Below are positions 18,392 to 27,495 of a DNA stretch of 64,000 bases, piece after piece. Under the pieces are notes generated by a model that was not told the DNA's origin, did not search any database, and saw nothing but the letters and a program-made list of their open reading frames with translations. Every line of letters begins with the position of its first letter. The stretch's first letter is position 1. This DNA comes from Mobilicoccus massiliensis (GTDB lineage: Bacteria; Actinomycetota; Actinomycetes; Actinomycetales; Dermatophilaceae). A program made the position numbers and the translations under genes. The stretch spans positions 371,639-435,638 of the forward strand of contig NZ_LN651330.1 of assembly GCF_000826525.2 (NCBI RefSeq), in the 5' to 3' direction.

Positions 18392-18410
18392 TTAGGTATG
18401 CCTACCCTAA
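18392..18410 (-). promoter_or_regulatory. DtxR/IdeR-type iron box
   Basis: The 19-base dyad TTAGGTATGCCTACCCTAA closely follows the DtxR/IdeR consensus TTAGGTTAGGCTAACCTAA. It sits 22 bases upstream of the TTG of the siderophore-binding lipoprotein gene, where a bound repressor would block the promoter under high iron. Confidence 0.85.
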
Positions 18411-18590
18411 TGCACACCTCCCGGGCCGGCGGCGTGTTGCGGAAGGTCCCGGCGGGCCATGGGGGAGCCGGGTCTGCGCCCTCTGCGTTGCGGGGGTCGT
18501 CGCCGAAAGCAGGTGCCCGATCCGGCCCCCGGCGTCCCGGCGCGCTCTACGCTGGGCTGCCTCGACACCGGTGTCGAGAAGGAGGCCGCC

Positions 18591-19124
18591 ATGACCCCAC
18601 CCCTCCCACCGGCTCAGGCCGACACCGAACGTGATCACGAGGCGCGAGAGTCGCGCCGGCGCCGCGTCGCTCGATGGCTCCCGCTCTATCCGCTCACCGG
18701 TCTGCTCGTGGCAGGTGTGACGGCCCTCGCGATGTGGCCGCGGCTCCCCGAGACGATGGTGACGCACTGGGGCGCCGGTGGTGCCGACGCGTCGATGCCC
18801 CGGGCCTGGGCCGTCGGATCGTTCCTCGCGTTCTGCGTGGGGGCCACGTGCTGGGCGCTGCTGCAGGTCTTCCTGCGACGGCCGGCCCGCACGGTCGGTG
18901 ACGTGGCGCTGTTCGCCGGGCTCTTCTCGTGGGTGGGGGCGATGGGCCTGGTCTCGTCGATCTGGCTCGCGCCGTACGCCGGACTCGCGGCGGCGGTCAC
19001 CCTCGTCGTTCCGCTGCTGCTCACTGCCGCCGTGACCTGGGCCGGCAATCGGAGGCTGGGGGACGCCCTCGCCGCGGATCCCGGCCGGAGCCGCGGCGAG
19101 GGTGAGGGCAGGCCTAGGGCGTGA
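18591..19124 (+). CDS. DUF1648-type membrane protein
   Basis: 177 residues after a strong GAAGGAGG site. Four hydrophobic segments; the first is followed by the DUF1648 pattern (LPETMVTHWGAGGADASMPR) which occurs in small membrane proteins related to SdpI-type immunity proteins. The function is unknown. It is convergent with, and overlaps by 11 bases, the DUF998-like gene. The strongly basic N-terminus (ESRRRRVARW) is cytoplasmic by the positive-inside rule. Confidence 0.7.
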   Translation: MTPPLPPAQADTERDHEARESRRRRVARWLPLYPLTGLLVAGVTALAMWPRLPETMVTHWGAGGADASMPRAWAVGSFLAFCVGATCWALLQVFLRRPARTVGDVALFAGLFSWVGAMGLVSSIWLAPYAGLAAAVTLVVPLLLTAAVTWAGNRRLGDALAADPGRSRGEGEGRPRA

Positions 19125-19806
19125 GGGTGGCCCGGCGCTTGCCCTCCTTGCGGGTGAGGGCCGCGGCCAGCGCGGCGAACCACAGGGAGCCGGGCCACAG
19201 CGCGAGACGCTCGAGGGTGCCACCGTGGGCAGGTAGGTCGATCCAGCCGAGGAACACCGTGCCTGCGATCAGGCCGATCGCCCCGGCGACGATCCCCGCC
19301 TGGGAGAGCACCCTCGCGCCGGTGAGGGCGCTCCGGCGCAGGACGACGCCCAACACGACGAGCGCCAGGGGCTGCGCCAGGAACACCGGCAGCGAGACGA
19401 GCGAGTGTCCGACGATGTCGATGTCGAGCGGGATGAGGCCCGAGGCGAGCGAGCTCAGCCCCGCGACGACGAGGAGTGCCACGCCCGCGACGCGTCCGAA
19501 GCCCTTGGGCAGAAGGGGGAACACGGCGATCGCGCCGACGGCGAGCAGTGCTCCGAAGAGGATGAAGCTGCCGTTGACCAGCGTGTGCAACGGGGAGCAC
19601 ACCGGCACCGGACCGTACGGATAGGCGATGTCGGTGCACGTCGTCGCACCGAGGTCGCTGATCGTGTTGTGCGCGAAGCTGTAGGGCGCTCGCACGACGA
19701 AGGCCGCGACGATCTCGGCGAGGATCGTCAGGGGCTGCGTCGCGAGACCGGTCAGGATGACGGCGCGTCGAGCCATCGATGTGGGCGTCTGCGGGTGGCT
19801 GGTCAT
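19114..19806 (-). CDS. DUF998-family membrane protein
   Basis: 230 residues, about six hydrophobic helices with the family-like stretch SFAHNTISDLGATTC and a CTDIAYPYGPVPVCSP loop whose cysteines could form an extracytoplasmic disulfide. No catalytic motif. It follows the SfLAP-like gene by five bases, so the two form a transcription unit divergent from the TetR-family regulator gene, which may control it. The biochemical role is unknown. Confidence 0.7.
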   Translation of the reverse strand: MTSHPQTPTSMARRAVILTGLATQPLTILAEIVAAFVVRAPYSFAHNTISDLGATTCTDIAYPYGPVPVCSPLHTLVNGSFILFGALLAVGAIAVFPLLPKGFGRVAGVALLVVAGLSSLASGLIPLDIDIVGHSLVSLPVFLAQPLALVVLGVVLRRSALTGARVLSQAGIVAGAIGLIAGTVFLGWIDLPAHGGTLERLALWPGSLWFAALAAALTRKEGKRRATLTP

Positions 19807-19811
19807 GCCGC

Positions 19812-20558
19812 TCACCCGACCCCGCCGCGCTGCAGCCACCCGACCGCATCCAGGGCGAGCAGAAGTCCGACGCTGCCGACGACCCAGCTCAACATCTCGG
19901 CTGAGTTGCGTTCGAACCACGCGTTGATCCGCCCGAGCAGCGGCTCGACGCTCCTGCGAGCCACGAGTCGCAGGCCGAGGAGCGACACGGCGGGAAGGGC
20001 CATGACCAGCACGTATCCCGCGAGGATGCCCGCGGTGGCCGGTGCTCCGGGGTCGGCCTGGGTGATGAGGCCGACCGCGCCGAGGTAGGGCAGCATCGAG
20101 GCGGCCTCGACGAGTCCGGCGCCGAGGGCGACGGTGACGACCGCGCCGGCCGGGATGTCCCCCTCGGCGAGCCTGGCCTTCCAGCGATCTCTGCGGCTCG
20201 GAGGCAGAGGCGATCCGTCGGCTCTCGCGGCCTCGCGACGGGCGCGGCGCTGTGCGGTGTGCTTCTCGTCGAGGGTGAAGCTCAGCGCGAAGAGGCCGAC
20301 GCCGAGCGCGAGTTGGGCCTGGGGGAGGTGGGGGATGCTCGTCAGTCCGGCGCCGAGATCGCTGATCACGGTCGCGCCGCCGGTGAGCGCGAGACCAAGG
20401 GCCCAGTAGAACGTGCAGATCGTCGCGAGGAAGAGCAGGAGCGTTCGCACTCGCACGCGGGGTCGGAGCATGAGCCACAGCGGAATGCCGAGCGTGCCGA
20501 AGCTCGTGCTGTCGACGAGGGCGAGGCCGCCGAGGGCGGCGAGGGTCGTCGGTGTCAT
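19812..20558 (-). CDS. GAP/SfLAP family (sulfolipid-1-addressing-like) membrane protein
   Basis: 248 residues with about six membrane segments and a charged cytoplasmic loop between the third and fourth (DEKHTAQRRARREAARADG). The opening ALGGLALVDSTSFGTLGIPLWLM resembles the GAP family (Sap, sulfolipid-1-addressing protein, in mycobacteria), thought to move small lipids or glycolipids across the membrane. First gene of a two-gene unit divergent from the tetR gene. The substrate cannot be inferred. Confidence 0.7.
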   Translation of the reverse strand: MTPTTLAALGGLALVDSTSFGTLGIPLWLMLRPRVRVRTLLLFLATICTFYWALGLALTGGATVISDLGAGLTSIPHLPQAQLALGVGLFALSFTLDEKHTAQRRARREAARADGSPLPPSRRDRWKARLAEGDIPAGAVVTVALGAGLVEAASMLPYLGAVGLITQADPGAPATAGILAGYVLVMALPAVSLLGLRLVARRSVEPLLGRINAWFERNSAEMLSWVVGSVGLLLALDAVGWLQRGGVG

Positions 20559-20624
20559 CGCAGGTTCCCCTGGCGTCGAGTCGCGGGTCTGGCGAGGAGC
20601 CGGGTGTGGACGTGTCGTTGAAGA

Positions 20625-20663
20625 AGCACAGGTGTATCAAAACAGAAAAAGTGCAGTTGTGCT
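20625..20663. promoter_or_regulatory. Candidate operator between tetR and the SfLAP/DUF998 unit
   Basis: AGCACAGGTG and CAGTTGTGCT form an imperfect dyad (8 of 10 positions pair) in the only AT-rich patch of this divergent spacer. The position suits autoregulation by the TetR-family protein and control of the divergent membrane-protein genes. By eye only. Confidence 0.4.
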
Positions 20664-20673
20664 AGAAAGATAT

Positions 20674-21321
20674 GTGCCCAAGATCGTCGACCACGACCAG
20701 CGCCGTGCCGAGCTCGCCGAGGCGGTGTGGCGCGTCGTCCTCCGCGTGGGGGTCGAGGGCGCCTCCGTGCGGGCCGTCGCCGCCGAGGCCGGCTGGTCGA
20801 TGGGGGCGTTGCGGTACTACTTCTCGACCCAGGACGGCCTGCTGGAGTTCGCGATCGACCGGATGGGGCAGCGGATCTTCGACCGGGTGCGGGGCTACTA
20901 CGCGGGCGTCTCGGACGGTCAGGCGGAGGGCTTCGAGCGGGCGGTGCGCACGCTGTGCGAGCTGCTTCCGCTCGATGAGGAACGGCACGGCGAGGTGCTC
21001 GTGTGGATGTCGTTCATGACCCGGGCGCGTGTCTCCGGCGGCTACGACGAGGCGCGTCGCAACGGCTGGGAGGGCGAGCGGTACCTGTGTCGCCTCGCCA
21101 TCGCCGACACGCTCTCCCTGCGGCTGCCCCGGGAGATCGATCAGCACTTCACCGACGACGCGCTCGAGCTGGAGGCCGCCGAATTGCAGGTGTGCATCGA
21201 CGGGCTCTCGGTGCAGGCCGTGACGTACCCGGAGCACTGGCCCGCCGACGCACTCGAAGCCGCCGTGCGTCGTGCACTGGCGGGCATCCGTGAGCGCTAC
21301 GAGAGGCGAGTGCGGGACTGA
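20674..21321 (+). CDS. TetR-family transcriptional regulator
   Basis: 215 residues from GTG behind AGAAAGA; a GTG five codons upstream is also possible. The N-terminal helix-turn-helix is clear: VRAVAAEAGWSMGALRYYFSTQDGLL, with the Y-Y-F end typical of the family. The C-terminal ligand domain is unremarkable. It is divergent from the SfLAP-DUF998 pair with a dyad between, so it likely represses that pair and itself. The effector is unknown. Confidence 0.85.
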   Translation: MPKIVDHDQRRAELAEAVWRVVLRVGVEGASVRAVAAEAGWSMGALRYYFSTQDGLLEFAIDRMGQRIFDRVRGYYAGVSDGQAEGFERAVRTLCELLPLDEERHGEVLVWMSFMTRARVSGGYDEARRNGWEGERYLCRLAIADTLSLRLPREIDQHFTDDALELEAAELQVCIDGLSVQAVTYPEHWPADALEAAVRRALAGIRERYERRVRD

Positions 21322-21341
21322 CGCGGCCTCCCGCGACGCGA

Positions 21342-22535
21342 TCAGACCCGGCGCACCCGATGGGAGGCGTGGAGACTGCGGCCGACCCCCGAACCAAGCA
21401 CGGCGAGGAACACGAGGACGACCGAGAGGACCAGGTTGGACATCGCCCAGCCGCCGGTCTCCTCGGCCAGGGCGCCGACGGCGATGGGGCCCAGGCCGGC
21501 CACGATGTAGCCGACTCCCTGGGCCATCGCCGAGATCGCGGGAACGTCTGCGGGGTCGGACTGGTCGGCGATGTAGGTGAGCGCGATGCTGAACATGCCG
21601 CCCTGGGCGAAGCCCGTGAGGAGTGTTCCGATGACGGCGGCGGTCGGGCCGAGCGAAAGCGACCCGAGGCCGACGATCATGAGGAGTACGGCCGTCGTGA
21701 CGACGAGCGCCGCGTGCCGGGAGGTCGCGACCCGCGGTGCGAGGAGGGCGGTGGGCAGGCCGACGAGGGAGAACGCGCCGACCGCGAGTCCCGCCCCTGC
21801 GGGCGTGAGTCCCACCGAGACGAGCTGGGCGGGCAGCCATGTCATCAGCGAGTAGAACACCGCCGACTGCACGCCCATGAAGACGGTGATCGCCCATGTG
21901 CGCGGGCGCCGCACCACGGTGCTCATGCCGGCGGGCGCGGTGCCGAGCGCGTGCCGGCTCGCATCCGGGCCGAGGCAGAGGAAGACCCAGAAGGCGAGAG
22001 CAGCGGCCGCGGGGACCGTCCAGACGGCCAGGGCCGGCGCCCAACCCAGACCGAGACCCACCTCCAGCGGCGCGGTCAGGGCGGTGCCGACCGCCGAACT
22101 CAGTTGCAGGGCACCGGTGTACAAGCCCATGTACAAGGTCGTCACGAGCGGGAACCGGGCGCGGATGATCGCGGGGACGAGCACGTTGCCGATCGCGATG
22201 CCGACACCGATGAGCAGCACGCCGGCGAAGAACGCGGGAGCCGAGCCCGCGCTGCGCACGACGAGCCCCAGCGTCAGGGGGATGAGCACGGCGAGCGTCG
22301 TCCGTTCCAACCCCCACCGGGCGACGAGGAACGGGGTGGCGAACGCGAAGATGCCGAAGCAGAGCAGAGGCAGCGACGTCGTGGCCCCCGCCTCCGCGGC
22401 GGACAGGTCGAGGTCGGCCTGGATGCGCGGCAGGGCCGGAGCCATCGACGTGACCGGCGCCCGCAGCAGGACGGCGATGCCGAGTACGCCCCACATGACC
22501 AGGGGCAGTGCCCGGGGGGTTCGTCTCTCGCTCAT
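21342..22535 (-). CDS. MFS transporter, CynX/NimT type
   Basis: 397 residues, 12 predicted membrane helices. The N-terminal LLRAPVTSMAPALPRIQADL is typical of the cyanate/nitroimidazole-type MFS group (CynX, NimT, YycB). The start chosen (MSERRTPRAL) puts helix 1 near residue 10; the longer frame is Arg-rich and unlikely. The stop lies 20 bases from that of the convergent tetR gene. Likely a proton-driven transporter of a small organic compound, direction unknown. Confidence 0.8.
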   Translation of the reverse strand: MSERRTPRALPLVMWGVLGIAVLLRAPVTSMAPALPRIQADLDLSAAEAGATTSLPLLCFGIFAFATPFLVARWGLERTTLAVLIPLTLGLVVRSAGSAPAFFAGVLLIGVGIAIGNVLVPAIIRARFPLVTTLYMGLYTGALQLSSAVGTALTAPLEVGLGLGWAPALAVWTVPAAAALAFWVFLCLGPDASRHALGTAPAGMSTVVRRPRTWAITVFMGVQSAVFYSLMTWLPAQLVSVGLTPAGAGLAVGAFSLVGLPTALLAPRVATSRHAALVVTTAVLLMIVGLGSLSLGPTAAVIGTLLTGFAQGGMFSIALTYIADQSDPADVPAISAMAQGVGYIVAGLGPIAVGALAEETGGWAMSNLVLSVVLVFLAVLGSGVGRSLHASHRVRRV

Positions 22536-22748
22536 AGGTGCCCTTTCGTGCTCGACCTCGTGCGTCCTTCGGCGGGCGTCACTGCGGCGTGGCGGTCGTG
22601 CCTCCGCCGCCCCGGGTCCATGTCGGCCGGCTTCGCTCCCCACGTGCCGCGGTTACCCCCGCACACGCGCGGAGTCACGCGGGCAGGTGAGGGGTTTCGC
22701 CTGCGGCGATGAGGTGCCGCGTGCGGATACCGGGGGTTCCCGGAACGT

Positions 22749-23216
22749 TCAGCGGCCGGATTCGGCGGCCTCGGCGATGTCGTCGAGGTCGGCCTGCATG
22801 ATCTTCTTCGTCACCCGCAGCCCGACGGGCGCCATGACCTTCATCGCGACCTTGCCGAGCAGGCCGGAGTGCTCCTCGGGGAGTCCTTCGAAGTGCATCG
22901 TGAGGCGTGTGCCGGGGTGGGTGGCTTCGAGCTTGAACGTCGTGACGTAGTGGGCGGAGCCGGCGTCGGCCTCGATGCGGGTGAGGCCGAGGGCCTCGAC
23001 CTCGGTGACCGTCATCTCCTGGGTCTCCTCGCGGCCCATCATCGTGCGCGTCTCACGCCACCGGGTGCCGACGCGGTAGGGCCCGTCGGTGAGCACCTCG
23101 ACCTTCGACACCCCGCTGAGCGTCTCGGCGGAGTGCTCGAGGTCGGTGAGCACCGCCCACACTCGCGTGGGCTCCGCGTCGATCTGCCGGGACAGGGTCA
23201 GAGAAGGGTTCGCCAT
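22749..23216 (-). CDS. SRPBCC (START-like) family protein
   Basis: 155 residues with the SRPBCC pattern: an N-terminal strand SRQIDAEPTRVWAVLTDLE, then RVGTRWRETRTMMGREETQ and a C-terminal long helix (VTKKIMQADLDDIAEAAES). The fold holds a hydrophobic cavity that binds lipids or polyketide-like ligands. ATG after GAGAAGGG-like bases reading on the minus strand. Function unknown; divergent from the MgtC/SapB gene. Confidence 0.75.
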   Translation of the reverse strand: MANPSLTLSRQIDAEPTRVWAVLTDLEHSAETLSGVSKVEVLTDGPYRVGTRWRETRTMMGREETQEMTVTEVEALGLTRIEADAGSAHYVTTFKLEATHPGTRLTMHFEGLPEEHSGLLGKVAMKVMAPVGLRVTKKIMQADLDDIAEAAESGR

Positions 23217-23380
23217 GGCCCCGAGGGTAGTGGCCTGGGCGAGCGCCGGCCTCTCGGCGCGATCGCCGCCTCGCGCCCGCGCGACGCTCGGCATGACACG
23301 GGCGGCTCCGGCTGGCACCCTGGCAGCGGCGCCGGTCCGACCGGCGTGCGCCGAGCTGCCCCGACCGAGGAGCCCCACGC

Positions 23381-24121
23381 ATGCTGTCACTGTCGCCGTT
23401 AGGCCAGGAGATGGGTCAGACCTGGCAGCAGGTGTACGAGCTCGCGGTCGCGTTCGGGTTGTCGGCCCTCATCGGCATCGAGCGGCAGGTGCGGCAGAAG
23501 TCGGCGGGGATCCGCACGTACACGGTCGTCGGTCTGGGCTCGGCGCTGTTCATGATCGTCAGCAAGTTCGGCTTCATGGACGTCGTGTCGCCGGGTCGAG
23601 TGGAGGTGGACCCCTCTCGTGTGGCGGCGCAGATCGTCTCGGGACTCGGGTTCATCGGCGCCGGCATCATCTTCACGCGCCGCGAGTCGGTGCGGGGTCT
23701 GACGACGGCCGCGAGCATCTGGATGACGGCGGCCATCGCGGCCGCCGCGGGCGCCGGACTTATCGTCATGGCGGCCTCGACGACCGCGGCCTACTTCCTG
23801 TCGGTGCTTGTGCTCTCGCCGCTCGCGCGCAGCCTGTCCCGCGGCGTTCTCGGCGGGCCGCCCACCCTCACCCTCGAGTATCTCGACGGCCGGGGGTTGC
23901 TGCGCACGATCATGACGACGGTCACCGAATCCGGGTACCAGATCACCGAACTGCGCACCGATCGCCGCCCTGAGAGGGACGACTCTCGGGGAGGCGAGGC
24001 GGTCGTCACCGCGGTGATGGTGCTGCGCGGAAACGCCAACGTGTCTCGCCTCGCTGGTCACCTCGCCGACATCCCGGGCGTCGTCAAGGTCGGCGACGAA
24101 CCGGGTGGCGACGAGGACTGA
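23381..24121 (+). CDS. MgtC/SapB family membrane protein
   Basis: 246 residues: an N-terminal MgtC domain of four to five helices with the family motifs SALIGIERQ, SAGIRTYTVVGLGSALF, and GLGFIGAGIIF...GLTTAASIWMTA, followed by a C-terminal ACT-like cytoplasmic domain (residues about 165-240). MgtC proteins inhibit F-type ATPase and help survival at low magnesium in pathogens; many homologues are of unknown role. Ribosome site CGAGGAG, ATG start. Confidence 0.85.
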   Translation: MLSLSPLGQEMGQTWQQVYELAVAFGLSALIGIERQVRQKSAGIRTYTVVGLGSALFMIVSKFGFMDVVSPGRVEVDPSRVAAQIVSGLGFIGAGIIFTRRESVRGLTTAASIWMTAAIAAAAGAGLIVMAASTTAAYFLSVLVLSPLARSLSRGVLGGPPTLTLEYLDGRGLLRTIMTTVTESGYQITELRTDRRPERDDSRGGEAVVTAVMVLRGNANVSRLAGHLADIPGVVKVGDEPGGDED

Positions 24122-24377
24122 CGGCGCGCAAGCGCGGGAGGCGCCGGGTCAGGGTGTTCGTGCTCGGATCGGGCTCTGTCCAGGGCGCGCAGGCGGCACC
24201 GCGTATCGCCCGCTTCGGGCGGAGTGTTCCGTGACGCCGAGATGAACGTGACGGACGCCATATCGACTGTCGTCGAATCCCTTCACGCACGCTCGTCGAT
24301 CGGCGCACGCTTGTGCTCATACGCGCTTCGGAGTAGCAGCCGGCCACTCCTGCATGACATGCGTCGAGGTGTGGATC

Positions 24378-25898
24378 ATGGCTTCTGAAATGCCCCAGGC
24401 GTCATCGCGGGTCTCCGTCGACAAGGCCGATCAGGGTTACGCGAAGCAACTCAAACCGCGCCATATCCGGATGATCGCCATCGGCGGCTCGATCGGCACG
24501 GGTCTCTTTCTCGGCGCGGGTGGCCGGCTGGCTGCGGGTGGTCCGTCGTTGGCCATCGTCTACGCATTGTGCGGGCTGTTCGCGTTCTTCATGGTGCGAG
24601 CACTCGGCGAGTTGACGATCCACCGTCCTTCGTCCGGCGCGTTCGTGTCGTATGCGCGGGAGTTCATGGGGGAGAAGGGGGCCTACGTCACGGGTTGGCT
24701 GTTCTTCCTCGACTGGTGCACGACGGTGATGGCCGATATCACCGCTGTCGCCCTCTACATGCACTTCTGGTCGATCTTCTCGCCGATTCCGCAGTGGATC
24801 ATCGCGCTGATCGCTCTGGCCATCGTGTTCACGATGAACATGCTGAGCGTCAAGTTCTTCGGTGAGTTCGAGTTCTGGTTCGCGATGATCAAGGTGGCGG
24901 CGATCGTCGGCTTCATGCTCATCGCCGTCTTCTTCATCGCGACCGGTCAGCAGGTGGCGGGAAACACTCCCGGCGTCTCGATGATCACGGAGCACGGCGG
25001 CATGTTCCCCAAGGGCCTCGCCCCGATGGTGACGCTCGCTCTCGGCGTCGTGTTCGCGTTCGGTGGCACGGAGATGATCGGTGTCGCCGCCGGTGAGGCG
25101 GAGGACGCGGAGAAGATCATGCCGAGCGCGGTCAACTCGATGATGTGGCGCATCGCCCTGTTCTACGTGGGCTCGGTCGTGCTGTTCACGATGTTGATGC
25201 CGTGGACGGCCTACTCCAAGGCGGAGTCGCCGTTCGTCACGTTCTTCAGCGCCATCGGCGTGCCGAACGCGGGCACGATCATGAACCTCGTCGTGCTCAC
25301 GGCCGCGCTGTCCAGCCTCAACGCCGGGCTGTACGCGACCGGTCGCACGCTGCGGTCGCTGGCGGTGGCAGGGTCTGCTCCGATGTTCGCGGCACGCCTG
25401 AACAAGAACCACGTGCCCTACGGCGGAATCGTCATCACCTCCGCCCTCGGACTCATCGGCGTCCTCATCAACTACGTCTATCCGACGCAGGCGTTCGACA
25501 TCGTGATGAACCTCGCCGGTATCGGTATCGCCGGCACGTGGATCTCCATCATGGTGAGCCACTGGATCTTCGTGCGTCGAGCGAAGCAGGGGCTCTACAC
25601 CCGCCCGCGGTACCGCCTGTTCTGGGCGCCGTTCACGAACGCGCTCACGATCTTCTTCCTCGTCGGCATCATCATCATGATGTGGTTCGCCGACGAGATC
25701 GGCCCTCCCACGATCGGCCTGTTCTGCGTCGTCGCCCTCATCATGGTGGCCGGCTGGTTCGTGGTGCGGCGCAACATCGACGGCACCCTGCTCGAGAGCA
25801 GCTTCCTCGAGACCGACGTCGAGAAACAGACCGAGGTGATCGAGGATCACGATCCCACCCTTCCCCCGCCGCCCGACGACGGCTCTCCCCGGAGCTGA
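24378..25898 (+). CDS. Amino-acid permease (AnsP/CycA-like, APC family)
   Basis: 506 residues, 12 helices. The first helix carries the family motif MIAIGGSIGTGLFLGAG, followed by LGELTIHRPSSGAFVSYA and the later FAFGGTEMIGVAAGEAED. This matches the L-asparagine permease AnsP and related D-serine/alanine/glycine permeases, secondary transporters driven by proton symport. I prefer the second ATG (MASEMPQASS), behind GAGGTG, over one eight codons upstream. The acidic C-terminal tail (DHDPTLPPPPDD) is cytoplasmic. The exact substrate is not readable. Confidence 0.82.
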   Translation: MASEMPQASSRVSVDKADQGYAKQLKPRHIRMIAIGGSIGTGLFLGAGGRLAAGGPSLAIVYALCGLFAFFMVRALGELTIHRPSSGAFVSYAREFMGEKGAYVTGWLFFLDWCTTVMADITAVALYMHFWSIFSPIPQWIIALIALAIVFTMNMLSVKFFGEFEFWFAMIKVAAIVGFMLIAVFFIATGQQVAGNTPGVSMITEHGGMFPKGLAPMVTLALGVVFAFGGTEMIGVAAGEAEDAEKIMPSAVNSMMWRIALFYVGSVVLFTMLMPWTAYSKAESPFVTFFSAIGVPNAGTIMNLVVLTAALSSLNAGLYATGRTLRSLAVAGSAPMFAARLNKNHVPYGGIVITSALGLIGVLINYVYPTQAFDIVMNLAGIGIAGTWISIMVSHWIFVRRAKQGLYTRPRYRLFWAPFTNALTIFFLVGIIIMMWFADEIGPPTIGLFCVVALIMVAGWFVVRRNIDGTLLESSFLETDVEKQTEVIEDHDPTLPPPPDDGSPRS

Positions 25899-26162
25899 CT
25901 CACCCGCACCCTTTCGCCGGTGCGACGAGCTCGGTCGGCGAGAAATGAATCGCGTCGTGTGCGCTCTCACCTGCCACGTCGGCCACGGCTGGCATACCGC
26001 GGACACCTTTCGGACCTTGACGGCCGGGTGCGACGCGATCACCCTGGAGGCACGAGAACTCGCACCGTGGTGTTCGGTGGGATCGCTCTCCCGTGTTCGG
26101 CAGCGGAATCACATTGACAGACCCCGCCTCTTCCGTCCGCCGACGACACGTTCGGCATGGCG

Positions 26163-26177
26163 GATTCACCGTGAATC
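26163..26177. promoter_or_regulatory. Perfect dyad GATTCAC-C-GTGAATC in a 335-base gene-free spacer
   Basis: Bases 25899-26233 hold no gene I can support. This 15-base palindrome lies 57 bases upstream of the exported protein that follows, and a second pair (GTTCGGCA at 26150, TGCCGAAC about 50 bases later) flanks it. It looks like an operator, but no known regulator consensus comes to mind. Confidence 0.4.
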
Positions 26178-26233
26178 TGCACTGCAGGCGTTCGCGTCCC
26201 TCTGCCGAACATCAACGACTCGGAAAGGCGGGA

Positions 26234-26878
26234 ATGATGTTCGGAGTCAAGCGGATACCGGTTGGCGGCCGGCCCTTCGACGGCAAGAAGAGGCGGGCTC
26301 GGGGGCTCTGCTCCGTGGTAGGGGCGAGCGTCCTCGTGTGCTCCCTCGGCGGGTCTGGCGGAGGCGGCCCGGCCGCGGATGCCGCCGTGCCGGCGCAGGC
26401 CGAGCCTGTGCGGCAGACCGAGCCGGCTCGTCAGGCCGTGGCCGACGGAGCGGGGCCGAGTCGGGTGTTCGTGCCGAGCTCGGTGACCGAGATGACCGAG
26501 AAGAGCCACCTCGTCGTGATCGGTACTCCCGTGAGCGAGTCTCGAACCGAGATGGTGCACGGCGTTCCGTTCACCGTTCGGGACGTCGTGGTCGAGTCCC
26601 AGGTCAAGGGCCCGAGAGTCTCGCGGGTGACCGTGCGCGAGTTCGGTGACGGCCGCCTCGAGACCTCCCTCGTGCCCGGACAGAAGGCGGTGCTCTTCCT
26701 CTCGCCGTTCGAGTTCACGCGGGGGAGGGCGACGGGGCAGTGGGTGATCACCGGACAGTACTCGGGCTTCTATCGCGTGGAGGCCGACATGGCCTACCGC
26801 GTCGATCCGGAAGCGACGGGGCTACCTGCCAGGGCTGCGGTCGGTGATCTGGTTCGCGCCGTCAAGACGGCTCGTTGA
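26234..26878 (+). CDS. Putative exported protein of unknown function
   Basis: 214 residues after GGAAAGGCGGG. A long basic N-region (VKRIPVGGRPFDGKKRRARG) precedes a hydrophobic core (LCSVVGASVLVCSLGGSG) and an Ala-rich cut region, so Sec-dependent export is likely. Residues 50-75 are Ala/Gln/Glu-rich linker. The rest is a compact beta-rich domain (KSHLVVIGTPVSESRTEMV, FTVRDVVVESQVKGPRVSRVTVREFG, GQKAVLFLSPF). I do not recognise a family. Two adjacent ATGs give a one-residue ambiguity. Confidence 0.65.
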   Translation: MMFGVKRIPVGGRPFDGKKRRARGLCSVVGASVLVCSLGGSGGGGPAADAAVPAQAEPVRQTEPARQAVADGAGPSRVFVPSSVTEMTEKSHLVVIGTPVSESRTEMVHGVPFTVRDVVVESQVKGPRVSRVTVREFGDGRLETSLVPGQKAVLFLSPFEFTRGRATGQWVITGQYSGFYRVEADMAYRVDPEATGLPARAAVGDLVRAVKTAR

Positions 26879-27483
26879 TCTCCGAGAGGAAGGGCTCGGC
26901 TGGCCTGACATCGACGCGCGCGGTCCGTCCTCGACGGCGATGCGCTACAGCTGCCGTCGACGACGTCGCACGCCGTCGACGGATGCTCGCGAGCGCGGAG
27001 CCCGAGGGCGCCGAACGTGGCGACGAGCCCCGCGACTGCGGCCAGCAGGTCCCGAGCGCGGGCGAGGCGACGGAACGCAACGAGGACCTCGTCGCCCACG
27101 CCCGGCGCGCCCTCTCGTCCCGCGGCGAGTGTTGCAGCCTGTTATCGCAATCCGACAAGATGCCCGACGCCCTTGTCACCGTGCGTCTCGACACCGTTCA
27201 CCTCGAGGACGCCACCGGCCGCTAGGGCGGACCCGGAAATGTCCTCCGCCGCAGGGGCGCCGAGCTCAACCGATACGTCGTCCGAGGGCAGGCCACCCGG
27301 CTCGACTCGCCCTCGATCCTGTCGAGGGCGGCGAGCTCGCCCACCCCCTCCGCCCTCGACGACCAGACCGGCGGCCCAGCTGTTGGTCATCCATCCGACC
27401 CCGGACGCGGGGAGAGCGCCATGGGGCCGGCGACCCGCGAGTGGAACGCGGCCCGCAGGCCTCACCCGTGTCGCCGGTGTCGG
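26879..27483. other. Gene-free stretch, possibly a decayed minus-strand gene
   Basis: No convincing gene. On the minus strand two stretches in the same frame (about 27465-27145 and 27141-26794) are separated only by a TAA; the second contains a hydrophobic run (DLLAAVAGLVATFGALGL). This could be a dead gene, but at this GC content chance frames are long, so I do not call it. Confidence 0.2.
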
Positions 27484-27489
27484 TAGGTT
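27484..27489 (+). promoter_or_regulatory. Candidate -10 element (TAGGTT), leaderless start
   Basis: TAGGTT fits the actinobacterial TANNNT -10 pattern and ends 6 bases before the ATG at 27496, so transcription would begin at or next to the start codon. No Shine-Dalgarno sequence is present. Confidence 0.5.
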
Positions 27490-27495
27490 GCCCGC

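Noticed and set aside
26794..27465. Minus-strand gene with one internal stop
   Set aside because: Hydrophobic run and shared frame are suggestive, but no family motif is visible and chance frames are common at this GC content.
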